Origin: JAGNRR01 sp964409905
GTDB lineage: Bacteria > Bacteroidota > Bacteroidia > Chitinophagales > Chitinophagaceae
Reading direction: 5' to 3'
Assembly: GCA_964409905.1 (NCBI GenBank)
Contig: CAYPET010000005.1
Span: 1 to 64,000, forward strand
Length of the DNA: 64,000 nucleotides
This document shows positions 53,481 to 63,038 of this stretch, piece after piece (the stretch's first letter is position 1; every line of letters starts with the position of its first letter). Made by a program: the position numbers and the translations under genes. The notes beneath the pieces are model-generated. The model had not been told where the DNA came from and did no database searches. It saw nothing but the letters and a program-made list of their open reading frames with translations.

Positions 53481-53785
53481 AAAAAAGTCGTCAAAATGCC
53501 GGTAAGTGCACCCAGATAAGTAAGTGTATTGCGTTCATTTGCACTCATTTTTCTGCTTCTCAAAATACAGAATCCTTCACCCATTATGGCCGCTACCGCA
53601 TTGCCATAGTATGATGTAATTTTATTCACGTCTTCAATGCTCAGGTTTGAAACTGCATGTTTTTTAAGTGTAGCCAAATCTTGAAGCACAGTAGCTTGCA
53701 TAAATTGTTGTTGATGCCGGATACTTTTTTTAATGAAAGGTATCAGAAATGGAAGATAGGCAAGTTTGTAAATGGTCGTCATCAT
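53471..53785 (-). CDS. Upstream part of a gene split by a -1 frameshift
   Basis: A 104-residue frame that stops at TAA 53471 two codons after T TTT TTG (53480-53486). In-frame codons before the stop are ACG ACT TTT TTG ACT TGC TAA. The next gene's frame (52791-53480) takes over exactly at the slippery site. Starts at ATG 53785, 3 bases after the stop of a truncated priA. The N-terminus (MMTTIYKLAYLPFLIPFIKK) and the segment NERNTLTYLGALTGILTTF are the clearest features; no family is assigned with confidence. Confidence 0.6.
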   Translation of the reverse strand: MMTTIYKLAYLPFLIPFIKKSIRHQQQFMQATVLQDLATLKKHAVSNLSIEDVNKITSYYGNAVAAIMGEGFCILRSRKMSANERNTLTYLGALTGILTTFLTC

Positions 53786-53788
53786 GCC

Positions 53789-54220
53789 TTATTTCATGCC
53801 GGATTTGCTGCGCAATGCCTCAATAAGTATAAACTCTTCATCTGTCAGTGATTGCTCATCGATTTCGACATCTTGATTTAAAGTAATGATTTGCTCGCTC
53901 TCCAGTTTTAAAAATGCCGGTAAGGCTGCATTCATTACTTCGCCTTCGGCACACATGTAGTAATCTGCCATCCAAGCCCACAATTCAAGCTGTGTTTGGG
54001 TGACAATAGGTACTTTGTCAATGATATTCCGTATTGGCTTGATAGTAAAACCATCAGGTTTGTTGTGATGAATTTTCTTTACTATACCACTGTACATTTT
54101 ACCCCTGCCGAAAGATACTTCTACACGTTGCCCTACAAGAAGGTCATTTTGAAATTCAAGCGGCACACCATAAGTAAAGGTTGTTTTTAAAGGCACGGGC
54201 AATAGGATGTCGGCATACAT
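53789..54220 (-). CDS. priA: Truncated PriA: N-terminal DNA-binding domain only
   Basis: A 143-residue reading frame that matches the N-terminal part of primosomal protein PriA (about 820 residues normally). Seen are MYADILLPVPLKTTFTYGVP, VGQRVEVSFGRGKMYSGIVK and WAWMADYYMCAEGEVMNAAL, which belong to the 3'-BD domain. After LTDEEFILIEALRSKSGMK a TAA stop follows at 53789, and the next ORF starts 3 bases on. The helicase and zinc domains are missing, so this copy cannot restart replication; a second full priA is expected elsewhere if the cell is viable. The rest of the hisS-plsC operon precedes it. Confidence 0.8.
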   Translation of the reverse strand: MYADILLPVPLKTTFTYGVPLEFQNDLLVGQRVEVSFGRGKMYSGIVKKIHHNKPDGFTIKPIRNIIDKVPIVTQTQLELWAWMADYYMCAEGEVMNAALPAFLKLESEQIITLNQDVEIDEQSLTDEEFILIEALRSKSGMK

Positions 54221-54232
54221 GGCTATACAAAT

Positions 54233-55027
54233 TTAGCGCTGAATATGTTGTTGCAAATAATTGGTAGCTATTTCCCAGCATTGCCCAACATCTTCGGTAC
54301 GACAATAATCCAGGCAGTGCTGCATGTATCTTTTAGTGAAATTTCTCAAATCATTTTCGGTAGGAAAGGCATTGCAGGGTATTGCAGGCAGAAAAACACT
54401 AGTCAGATAGCCAGGCGTAAAACTAAGTAAACGGTTTGGAGGCATGCGACGTGCAGTGTCAATAAACAAAACGGGTAATATGGACTTGCTTTGCTGAATG
54501 GCCAAAGAGAATGCACCTTTTTTAAAGCTGAGCAGATTTGTTTGTGGATTGTCAGGAAATGTTGCTTCGGGAAATATCAGTATTGACCAGCCTTGGCTTA
54601 GGTAGTGCATCATACTGCGGTACGTGCCGGCGCTTTTACTGACCGATTGGCGGTTGACAACAATTACAGCCATTCGATACAACAAACCAAAGAGGGGTGT
54701 TTTGCCGATTTCTACTTTGCCAACGCTTTTGAAATAGGTGTTTAGCGCCGTATACATCTGTACCGGATCCCAATAAGATTGGTGATTAGCCGTAATTACA
54801 TAGTTTTTTCCAAAATCAATTTGATCTCGGTTATAGATGCGCGGTATTATACCTGTGCTAAAGCACCAAAAATTGGAGTAGAAGCGCAGCAGGTAATGTA
54901 CGATTCTATCTCGGCGGGCAATGGGAAGTTTGTAAATTATGAGCCAGGGAATAAATGAAGGAATCAACATCAGCATAAATATTAGCATGACGTAGATAGA
55001 ATATATGACTGAAGAGATACGCTTCAT
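54233..55027 (-). CDS. plsC: 1-acyl-sn-glycerol-3-phosphate acyltransferase-like (PlsC family)
   Basis: A 264-residue inner-membrane acyltransferase. The HX4D site is NHQSYWD, followed by the FPEATFPDNPQ motif and PVLFID region. An N-terminal membrane segment is visible (SVIYSIYVMLIFMLMLIPSF). Its start overlaps the hisS stop in TAATG. Substrate acceptor and acyl donor are inferred from family only. Confidence 0.85.
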   Translation of the reverse strand: MKRISSVIYSIYVMLIFMLMLIPSFIPWLIIYKLPIARRDRIVHYLLRFYSNFWCFSTGIIPRIYNRDQIDFGKNYVITANHQSYWDPVQMYTALNTYFKSVGKVEIGKTPLFGLLYRMAVIVVNRQSVSKSAGTYRSMMHYLSQGWSILIFPEATFPDNPQTNLLSFKKGAFSLAIQQSKSILPVLFIDTARRMPPNRLLSFTPGYLTSVFLPAIPCNAFPTENDLRNFTKRYMQHCLDYCRTEDVGQCWEIATNYLQQHIQR

Positions 55028-56385
55028 TAAGAGTTTAATATAATCGCTTTGGCATCGTGGATAGTTACGTTTTTTTGCTGGCCCGACTGCAGGTTTTTTA
55101 ATTGTATTGTATCACCTTTCTGCTCTTCTTCGCCCCTCAAAATAACAAAATCAAAACCTTTGCGGTTGGCGTATTTAAATTGCTTGTCAATCTTTTTAGC
55201 ATCAGGAAAAATGGTGGCAGCAATTCCGGCCTGGCGCAACTGATCTGCAATGGCTAATAATTGCGTAAAATATTCCTCGCCAAAATTAATTAAGAGTGCT
55301 GTTTTTGTATTTGAAATATTGGACGGGAATAAATTACACTCTTCCAGAACATCATAGATCCTATCTACACCAAACGAAATACCTACCCCTGGCACATCAC
55401 TCACCCCAAACAAACCCGTAAGGTCATCATATCTACCACCACCGCCAAGGCTTCCCATGCTGACCTCAGTTGGCTTTACCTCAAAAATGCTGCCTGTATA
55501 GTAATCCAAACCTCTGGCGAGGGTAAAGTCAATGTGTAAAAATGGACAATGTGTTACAATGGTGCTGAGTTCTTCAATGCCTGTTTTGGCCATGTCTGCA
55601 TCTACCAATAAAGCAGCGATGCGTTGCATTTTGATTTCGTTTGTTTGTTCTGCCTGAATGGCCAAATAAGTAGTTACCATTTCCAGCGCTTTTTCATTAA
55701 AGCCTTTTTCCTCAAGCTCTGTTAATACTTTTTCTTCACCTATTTTATCAAGTTTATCTAAGGCAGTAGCAAGGGTTGTCATGCTGTCGTTTAAACCGCA
55801 TTTGGCTGCTAATGCGGTTAGTATTTTTCGGTTATTAATGCATATGGCCACGGGGATATTTAAGGTTTCGAAAACATTTTTATAAATATTGGCCAGTTCA
55901 ATTTCATTCAGCAAGCCTGCACTCCCTACGATATCGGCGTCACATTGGGTAAATTCTCTATATCGTCCTTTTTGAGGTCGGTCAGCTCGCCAAACGTTTT
56001 GTATTTGATAGCGCTTTAACGGCAAAGCTAATTTTCCATAATTCATGGCCACATAGCGCGCAAAAGGTATGGTAAGGTCGTATTTCAATGCGCGTTCCGT
56101 AATAACGGATTCGTTTTTACCCTCCAATACACGTCGAAATGCCAGTATGGTTTCGTCGATATTGTTTTTCGCCCCTAGGCCATTATTTAATATTTTAAAT
56201 ATCAATTTATCGCCTTCTTCGCCATATTTACCCATTAAGGTTTCTAACCTTTCAAAAGCCGGAGTCTCAAGCGGTTCGAAGCCATGAAGAATAAATTGGC
56301 TTTTTATGGTTTTAAAAATGAATTCACGTTTTGTAATGGTGACAGCGTCAAAATCACGAGTGCCTTGTACGAGTGCTGGTTTCAT
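55027..56385 (-). CDS. hisS: Histidyl-tRNA synthetase
   Basis: Charges tRNA-His. The 452-residue protein has class II motif 2 (RYREFTQCDADIVG), the histidine-specific ARGLDYYTGSIFEVK and GGGGRYDDLTGLFG, motif 3 (GISFGVDRIYDVLEE) and the anticodon-binding C-terminal domain. Length matches. A divergent TonB-dependent receptor gene begins 73 bases upstream. Confidence 0.97.
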   Translation of the reverse strand: MKPALVQGTRDFDAVTITKREFIFKTIKSQFILHGFEPLETPAFERLETLMGKYGEEGDKLIFKILNNGLGAKNNIDETILAFRRVLEGKNESVITERALKYDLTIPFARYVAMNYGKLALPLKRYQIQNVWRADRPQKGRYREFTQCDADIVGSAGLLNEIELANIYKNVFETLNIPVAICINNRKILTALAAKCGLNDSMTTLATALDKLDKIGEEKVLTELEEKGFNEKALEMVTTYLAIQAEQTNEIKMQRIAALLVDADMAKTGIEELSTIVTHCPFLHIDFTLARGLDYYTGSIFEVKPTEVSMGSLGGGGRYDDLTGLFGVSDVPGVGISFGVDRIYDVLEECNLFPSNISNTKTALLINFGEEYFTQLLAIADQLRQAGIAATIFPDAKKIDKQFKYANRKGFDFVILRGEEEQKGDTIQLKNLQSGQQKNVTIHDAKAIILNS

Positions 56386-56407
56386 TGGGATAAATTGTTA
56401 TAAACCC

Positions 56408-56415
56408 CAAAAGTA
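56408..56415 (-). promoter_or_regulatory. -7 element of hisS
   Basis: Minus-strand TACTTTTG, an exact TAnnTTTG match, 22 bases upstream of the hisS ATG, in the same region as the plus-strand TATCTTTA of the divergent receptor gene. Confidence 0.5.
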
Positions 56416-56433
56416 TATCATAGATGTTTGCCC

Positions 56434-56441
56434 TATCTTTA
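56434..56441 (+). promoter_or_regulatory. -7-like element of the TonB receptor gene
   Basis: TATCTTTA, one base off TAnnTTTG, 17 bases upstream of the ATG at 56459. Confidence 0.35.
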
Positions 56442-56458
56442 CGACTCAAAAATTTATT

Positions 56459-58738
56459 ATGAAAAAACTCCTTCTTTTGGGTGTTGTAATGCTCGTTGTG
56501 ATTGGTGTAAATGCCCAAAAAGGTGCAATTAAAGGTTTTGTTTATGACAAAACTTCGGGGGAGCCCTTGCCATTTGTGACAATAGCCATTGAAGGGACTT
56601 CCATTGGGAACAAGACAAACAACGCCGGTTTTTTTAATATACCGAATATTGATGCAGGTACTGTAACATTGGTAGCCAGCTCTGTGGGTTTTGAGACTGA
56701 GAAAAAACAAGTAGTGATAAAAGCAGACTATACTGAGAATACAAAAATTTATTTGGATAAGAAGGTTCGAACATTCGGGAAAGTGGTAGTTTCAGCAAAG
56801 AAAATTGAGAAGCAATTTGATACCAGAGTAGGGGTGACCAAAATAACGCCCAAGGAATTGAAAATTTTACCCAGTATTGGTGGTGAGCCTGATATAGCGC
56901 AGTATTTAAGCGTGATGCCCGGTGTAGTATCTACAGGTGATCAAGGCGGACAATTATATATCAGAGGCGGTTCGCCAATACAAAATAAAATATTGTTGGA
57001 TGGAATGACGATTTACAACCCTTTTCACTCGATAGGGTTGTATTCGGTTTTTGAAACCGAAGCCATCCGTAGTGCGGAAGTAATGAGCGGTGGCTTTGGT
57101 GTAGAGTACGGAGATCGTACTTCGGCCATTGTGAATGTGACTACTAAGGATGGAAATAGCAATGGCATCCATGGTAAAATTGGTGTGAATCCCATCCTGT
57201 CAAAAGTATTTATCGAGGGGCCGATAAGCAAACCTAAAACAGAAGGGGGCGGAAGTACCACTTTTTTAGCTAGCTTAAAACGGTCTTATCTGAATACAAC
57301 CTCTACACAATTATATGGAGGATTAGGCGAGCCATACAAATCAAAGCTACCATATTCGTTTACTGATATGTATGGTAAGATAAATATGAACTCTGAAAGT
57401 GGCAGTAAAGTAAGTTTCTTTGGATTCAGTTTCGATGACAAAGTTGATTTTACCGGCACTACCGCTTTGAACTGGAAGAACTTTGGCGCAGGTACAAACT
57501 TTGTCATTTCACCTGGCGGGTCCAGTTCGTTAATCACCGGGGGGATGTACTATAGCGATTATAAAATTGATATGACTGAGGCTGATAATCGACCACGAGA
57601 AAGTGCCATTAATGGTTTCGATGCCAATATAGCCGTTTCAACTTATTTTCAAAACCATAGCGAGATTAAGTATGGCGTAGAGTTCAATGGATTCAGAACC
57701 CTATATACCTACGAAAATTTTCTGGGTATTCCGCTTGAACAAAGCCAATACACCACCCAGCTGGGCGTTTTTGTGAAAGGTAAAAAGAATTTTAACGACG
57801 TCTTGATTATTGAGCCGGGCTTAAGGTTTCAATACTATGCCTCCGCATCTGTTCCGCGATTGGAGCCTCGGGTAGCATTCAAGTATAATATCACAGACAA
57901 TTTTCGATTGAAAGGTTCGGCCGGCATGTACTCGCAAAATTTAATTTCTTCAAAATCAGACCGGGATATAGTAAACTTCTTTACCGGATTCTTGACCTCA
58001 CCGGAAGAAACCATTGCGGATAAACAAGGAAAAGGTGCAACCAACAATATTCAAAAGGCCTATCATCTTATTGGTGGTATAGAATTAGACTTGGGTGATG
58101 TCGAATTGACCCTCGAGCCATGGTTTAAAAATTTCACTCAGCTCATCAGCATTAATCGATACAAGTTATTTCCACAAGATTCCGATTATCTGCTTGAAAC
58201 AGGTAAGGCTTATGGATTGGATTTGACAACGAAATACGTAAAAGACCGCCTGTATTACTGGGGTGTATTTTCTTATGGTTATGTTGATCGGTATGACGGT
58301 GTGCAGCTGTATCCTACACCTTTTGACAGACGGTTTAATGTGAATGTGCTATTGTCCTACACAGCAGGTAGAAAGTATGATTGGACATTGTCTGCGCGAT
58401 TTAACTATGGCTCACCATTCCCATTTACCCAAACGCAGTCATTCTTTGAGCAAATTGACTTTACACAAGGCTTAGGAACAAACTACCTTACGCAAAATGG
58501 AAACTTGGGCATTTTATATGCTGAAGAAATTAATGGAGGCCGTTTATCATCATATCACAGGCTAGACATTTCGGCAGCCAAAAAATTTGAATTAAGAAAC
58601 AAAACCACTATTGAGCTTACTGCGAGTGTCACCAATGCTTACGACAGACAAAATATATTTTACATTGATCGGATACGGAATATTCGCGAATATCAATTAC
58701 CCGTTTTTCCGAGTGCTGCTGTTAGTTGGTCATTCTAG
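56459..58738 (+). CDS. TonB-dependent receptor with carboxypeptidase-regulatory-like domain
   Basis: A 759-residue outer-membrane transporter. From ATG 56459 it has a signal peptide (KKLLLLGVVMLVVIGVNAQ), then a CarboxypepD_reg-like domain (GFVYDKTSGEPLPFVTIAIE), then the plug (ISYLSVMPG-like IAQYLSVMPGVVSTGDQGGQ, LYIRGGSPIQNKILLDGMTI) and a large beta-barrel ending PVFPSAAVSWSF. A longer frame from 56306 would overlap hisS and is not used. No SusD partner is adjacent, so the substrate is unknown. The next gene follows by 27 bases. Confidence 0.92.
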   Translation: MKKLLLLGVVMLVVIGVNAQKGAIKGFVYDKTSGEPLPFVTIAIEGTSIGNKTNNAGFFNIPNIDAGTVTLVASSVGFETEKKQVVIKADYTENTKIYLDKKVRTFGKVVVSAKKIEKQFDTRVGVTKITPKELKILPSIGGEPDIAQYLSVMPGVVSTGDQGGQLYIRGGSPIQNKILLDGMTIYNPFHSIGLYSVFETEAIRSAEVMSGGFGVEYGDRTSAIVNVTTKDGNSNGIHGKIGVNPILSKVFIEGPISKPKTEGGGSTTFLASLKRSYLNTTSTQLYGGLGEPYKSKLPYSFTDMYGKINMNSESGSKVSFFGFSFDDKVDFTGTTALNWKNFGAGTNFVISPGGSSSLITGGMYYSDYKIDMTEADNRPRESAINGFDANIAVSTYFQNHSEIKYGVEFNGFRTLYTYENFLGIPLEQSQYTTQLGVFVKGKKNFNDVLIIEPGLRFQYYASASVPRLEPRVAFKYNITDNFRLKGSAGMYSQNLISSKSDRDIVNFFTGFLTSPEETIADKQGKGATNNIQKAYHLIGGIELDLGDVELTLEPWFKNFTQLISINRYKLFPQDSDYLLETGKAYGLDLTTKYVKDRLYYWGVFSYGYVDRYDGVQLYPTPFDRRFNVNVLLSYTAGRKYDWTLSARFNYGSPFPFTQTQSFFEQIDFTQGLGTNYLTQNGNLGILYAEEINGGRLSSYHRLDISAAKKFELRNKTTIELTASVTNAYDRQNIFYIDRIRNIREYQLPVFPSAAVSWSF

Positions 58739-58765
58739 AGTAGCTACCCACACCTTATACCTCAT

Positions 58766-61700
58766 ATGAATTTAAAAAAACTTGTATTTACTTTCTCCAT
58801 CTTATTCCTAACTGCAAGCCTTCATGCGCAGTTTAGCCTTAAACTTACTGAGCAACATCGCCTTTTAAAACAAGGAATGGATGCTTTTGAAGCAGGGCAT
58901 TTTCAAACTGCACAACACCTCACGCAGCAATATGCCTTTCCGGCCTTAAGAACACCAAGTATATGCACATTAGCGAATGACGACTTATACCTGTCAACGG
59001 CTATTTTTTACCATGGGTTAGCTGCTTTGTATTTGAATCAAGATAGTGCCATAGAACAGCTCACCCTTTTTTTGAAGGCAACTGCATTTGAGGCGCTAAG
59101 GCAATATGGAAATTTTAAAATAGCTCGTTTTTTATTTGCTCAGCAAAACTTTGTTCAGGCAATTCCTTTTTACGAAAAAGCCAGCATCACATATTTAAGT
59201 AATGCCGAGATTATACAACGCAATTTTGAACTGGCGTATTGTTATCTGTTAGACAATCAATTGGACAAGGTCAGTCCACTTTTTGCCTCCATTAAGGATG
59301 TGCGGAGTGAGTATTCCAGTCCGGGTAATTATTATCACGGTGTGTTATCCTATTACAAAGGTGATTATGATGCCGCGCTTAGCAGCTTTGAATCTTTACA
59401 ATCGATGAAGGAGTATCAGCAAGTGGTACCTTTTTATATTGCTGAGCTGAACTATTTTAAGGGGGATAAAAATGCAGCACTGCAGCGTTGTCTTGACTAT
59501 ATGGTCGATACGGCGGCTCCGTATTACGGTGAAATGGCTCAATTGGCTGGTCATGTTTATTACGAAAAAGGGCAATGGGAAAATGCACAAAATTTCCTGA
59601 ACGAATACAGTAAAAAACAACAGACAGTTGGGAATGAAGATTTATTCCGAATGGGGTATATACATTATCAGTTAAAGCAGTATGATCAAGCTGCTGAAAA
59701 CTTTAAAAAAGTAAACAATCAGCTCCCGAATGTTTATGCACAAGCATTATATTATCTCGGTTTGGCAAATGTGAAATTACAGAAGAATCTACAGGCCTAT
59801 GATGCTTTTAAATTCGCCTTGGCAACGGCTAAATTGCCTGAGCTGGAGGAGGATATAACGTTTACTATGGCAAAACTTGCTTATGACATGGAAAAGAATG
59901 ATGAGGCCTTAAATGACCTGGCAAATTTTATACAACGATATCCGCAATCGCAATTTTTACAGGATGCCCTGGAGATGAAGTTGCAGCTACACATTAAATC
60001 AAAGGACTACGGGCAAGCCGCAAATACCTTAAAGCAATTTGCAAATCGGTCACCAGCCAATAAGGCCTTATATCAAAAAGTGCATTATGCTCAAGGAATA
60101 CAGCTACTCATGGAGGGTAAAGAGTCTGATGCAGCAAGCTACTTTCAAGCTTCAAAAAAATACGCTACCAATGAAAACCTAACTGGCTTGGCAGAATTTT
60201 GGGCGGCCGAGTGTTACTTCAGAATTGGGCAATATGAAAATGCGACAGATGCAATTAATAGATTCGTTGCGGCACCAGGCGCGAGTAACAGCCCAGCGTT
60301 GATACGTTCTGCCTACCTTACCAATGCCTATATATTTAGGCTACAAAATGAAAACGATTTGATGACACAAGCCTATAAAAATTATCTGGACACACCGGCT
60401 AATCTTACAACAGCTTTTGTGCTCAATAAAATGGATAGTGTTAAGCCAAATTTTGTACCAAGCCATGTACCACAAATTGAAACGACAACTGTTGTGGCTA
60501 ACTATGAAATACCAAGTTTGCCGGTAAAGTTTTCATACAAGCCATTACCGCTTGCACCTGTGGCATTAACAAAGACAGAAAGGGTAGAAGTACAAGATAA
60601 TTTTATTCAGCTTGGATTAGGAAATTTATCCACCACACAACTGTCACTCGGTTACGACTTGAGCAACGATATTGGTGAAAAAGTGTATCTCAATCTTTCT
60701 CATCGGGCATCAAAGTCCGCCAACTTCTTGCAACAAGCTTCAACCAATCAATTAAACCTTAACGTTCATAAACTATTGGGTGACTTTGATACTAAAGGGG
60801 TGATTAATTTGGAGCGAAATGTTTATCGGCCTTATGGCACCTTTTTGAAAGCCAAAAATTTGCCTGATGACTTTGATTTGCGCAATCGATTTTTAGACTT
60901 TAATGCTAGCGCGGCGCTTACTCCACTTAAACAACAAATGGCTCCTCTAAATTATCAAGCCAATGTGGGCATTGGTGCATATAATATTAATAGTCAGGGA
61001 GCGAATTGGAGTGGCACGGAATTATCTTTCTACCTCAATACTCCTTTCTCTTATCAGCTAAACGAGACTGCAAAAGCTAATGTCGGTTTGGAGCTGCAAG
61101 CTAACGGGCTGATATGGGCTTCGCAAAAATCAGCCGCAAAACCGGCCAATACATCCAGTAGTTTTGTTGTGCTAAAACCCTCATTAACCAACACATATCG
61201 TGATATAAAACTAGATATTGGTTTGTTTGCCGCGGTTGGTCAACAATTTTACTTGCTTCCCAATATTACAATTTCAAAGAAATTGGACGTAATCAATGCG
61301 TTGGCTAAAGTTGGCGTGGAAAGCGAACTTTACACAAATTCTTACCGCCAGCTTTCAAGAATTAATCCATTTATACAGATGGTAAACTTGCAGCAGTCAA
61401 AGCAAATGCTTGTTTATGGGCAGCTATCAGGTGCAATCCTGGATAATGTAAATTATCAAATAAAAACTGGTGGAGGAGTTATTCGAAATTTGCCACTATT
61501 TGTGAATGATACAACTACAAATCAATTTTTTGATGTTTGGTATGAGGCGCGAGCAACTATAATGTCGCTGCAGGCCAACGTTGAGTATCATTTAAATTTT
61601 AATACCAATGCTGGGATACAATTTCATTATCAACCAATTATAAATAACCAGCTTTTTAATACCAATTATCATTACGTGCCATTAGAGTTCAATGCTTATG

Positions 61701-62011
61701 CGAAATATGCTATGAATGAAAAACTGTTTATGCGTGCTGATTTTTTCCTTCGCTCGATGACGACGCCGCTTGGAAGAAAAGAAGTATCGAGCCGAACAAT
61801 ACCAGGGGGCTATGATTTGAATTTTCAGGCCGATTATCGTTTTGCAAAAAAGTGGACAGGCCATTTGGAGCTAAACAATTTACTGAACAATAAATATCAG
61901 CGGTGGATAAACTATCCTAACTTCTGTTTCAATGCGTTGATTGGCATCAAATACTCTTTCAATACTACCATCAAACAATTATTTACTAATCAAACTGGCA
62001 AACAGGATTAA
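58766..62011 (+). CDS. TPR-repeat protein with C-terminal outer-membrane barrel
   Basis: A 1081-residue exported protein. The signal peptide covers about 1-21 (LKKLVFTFSILFLTASLHAQ). Residues about 30-560 are helical with tetratricopeptide-type repeats (FRMGYIHYQLKQYDQAAENF, ALYYLGLANVKLQKNLQAYD). From about 590 the sequence switches to beta-strand alternation (NFIQLGLGNLSTTQLSLGYD, KVYLNLSHRASKSANFLQQA) and ends with LELNNLLNNKYQRWINYPNF and FNALIGIKYSF, as in TonB-receptor-like barrels. It follows the TonB receptor by 27 bases. It may assemble or scaffold a surface complex; no direct function is assigned. Confidence 0.82.
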   Translation: MNLKKLVFTFSILFLTASLHAQFSLKLTEQHRLLKQGMDAFEAGHFQTAQHLTQQYAFPALRTPSICTLANDDLYLSTAIFYHGLAALYLNQDSAIEQLTLFLKATAFEALRQYGNFKIARFLFAQQNFVQAIPFYEKASITYLSNAEIIQRNFELAYCYLLDNQLDKVSPLFASIKDVRSEYSSPGNYYHGVLSYYKGDYDAALSSFESLQSMKEYQQVVPFYIAELNYFKGDKNAALQRCLDYMVDTAAPYYGEMAQLAGHVYYEKGQWENAQNFLNEYSKKQQTVGNEDLFRMGYIHYQLKQYDQAAENFKKVNNQLPNVYAQALYYLGLANVKLQKNLQAYDAFKFALATAKLPELEEDITFTMAKLAYDMEKNDEALNDLANFIQRYPQSQFLQDALEMKLQLHIKSKDYGQAANTLKQFANRSPANKALYQKVHYAQGIQLLMEGKESDAASYFQASKKYATNENLTGLAEFWAAECYFRIGQYENATDAINRFVAAPGASNSPALIRSAYLTNAYIFRLQNENDLMTQAYKNYLDTPANLTTAFVLNKMDSVKPNFVPSHVPQIETTTVVANYEIPSLPVKFSYKPLPLAPVALTKTERVEVQDNFIQLGLGNLSTTQLSLGYDLSNDIGEKVYLNLSHRASKSANFLQQASTNQLNLNVHKLLGDFDTKGVINLERNVYRPYGTFLKAKNLPDDFDLRNRFLDFNASAALTPLKQQMAPLNYQANVGIGAYNINSQGANWSGTELSFYLNTPFSYQLNETAKANVGLELQANGLIWASQKSAAKPANTSSSFVVLKPSLTNTYRDIKLDIGLFAAVGQQFYLLPNITISKKLDVINALAKVGVESELYTNSYRQLSRINPFIQMVNLQQSKQMLVYGQLSGAILDNVNYQIKTGGGVIRNLPLFVNDTTTNQFFDVWYEARATIMSLQANVEYHLNFNTNAGIQFHYQPIINNQLFNTNYHYVPLEFNAYAKYAMNEKLFMRADFFLRSMTTPLGRKEVSSRTIPGGYDLNFQADYRFAKKWTGHLELNNLLNNKYQRWINYPNFCFNALIGIKYSFNTTIKQLFTNQTGKQD

Positions 62012-62043
62012 TAATATAAAACTCCTTACTTTTATCGCGTGGT

Positions 62044-63027
62044 ATGATACAAATTGAGAATTATATATCGGGTTTTTTGCTGAAAAATCAGTATTGTGCA
62101 ATATCCGGTCTTGGTACATTGGAGTTAGTTCGCGTGCCGTCAAGCATTGACGATGATGAGCGGCAGGTACAGCCTCCTGAATACAAAATTTCATATGTAC
62201 CTATTGGCGTAATTGATGATGCTTTTGCTACTTACATAGCCAACCACGAAAATGTGAGCATTTCAAAGGCTTCAAATGACATTAAAACATTTAGTCAAAA
62301 CGTGAAAGCGGCTGTTAAAAGAACAGGTAGATTTGATGTGGAGGGCGTTGGTTATTTTACCTATGAAAATGATAAGCTGCAATTTAACCAGAGTGGAAAA
62401 ATTACAATTGAAAAGAGCCCTATCAATATTCAAAAACAGAAACCACAAACCGCTAACGTCGAAGAAGAAAGTACAATTGCCGATGCGAATACTTTTAAAG
62501 ATTTGAATTTTACCCACGCGGAATCAGTAGTTAGTAAGCCTAAAACGGGTGTGATGCTTAAGTACTTATTGGGGTTATTGTTGCTTATCGGTGTTGCAGC
62601 AGCCATCTTTTTTGCATATCAATACTATCAAGATAGTCAAGCAACGGATCCGGATAATGAAACGTCAACAGATGTTGTGGACTTTGAGGAGTCTGCCGTA
62701 ACGGATACCACTGAGACAATAATAACAGATAGTTTGAGTGCGGGCACGACTGATTCAAACAACACAGTTAATAACCCAATCGATTCCGCCAATACTGCCA
62801 TTCCTGGCTCTTATCAAGTGGCTGTTATGGCATTTCAAAATGCTGCAGCTGCACAAGCCAAAGCTGATAAATTAAACAACTGGGGAAACAAGTCAAGTAT
62901 AAAACAAATTGGTGATAAATATTATGTGGTTATCACAGCAAAGCACCCCGCTGGCGATACAACCATTCTTAAAGATTCTTTAAGAAGATATTTTAACCCG
63001 TCTGGAACGCCTTTTATTGTAAAATAG
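62044..63027 (+). CDS. HU-CCDC81-like and SPOR domain membrane protein
   Basis: A 327-residue protein. Residues 1-130 resemble the two CCDC81-type prokaryotic HU domains (ISGLGTLELVRVPSSIDDDE, FDVEGVGYFTYENDKLQF). An acidic linker follows, then one membrane segment at about 171-193 (MLKYLLGLLLLIGVAAAIFF). A periplasmic SPOR domain (about 254-327, YQVAVMAFQNAAAAQAKADK, YYVVITAKHPAGDT) should bind septal denuded peptidoglycan. The pattern is known in Bacteroidota and suggests a division-related role. It follows the TPR-barrel gene by 32 bases. Confidence 0.88.
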   Translation: MIQIENYISGFLLKNQYCAISGLGTLELVRVPSSIDDDERQVQPPEYKISYVPIGVIDDAFATYIANHENVSISKASNDIKTFSQNVKAAVKRTGRFDVEGVGYFTYENDKLQFNQSGKITIEKSPINIQKQKPQTANVEEESTIADANTFKDLNFTHAESVVSKPKTGVMLKYLLGLLLLIGVAAAIFFAYQYYQDSQATDPDNETSTDVVDFEESAVTDTTETIITDSLSAGTTDSNNTVNNPIDSANTAIPGSYQVAVMAFQNAAAAQAKADKLNNWGNKSSIKQIGDKYYVVITAKHPAGDTTILKDSLRRYFNPSGTPFIVK

Positions 63028-63038
63028 ATATTTTATAC

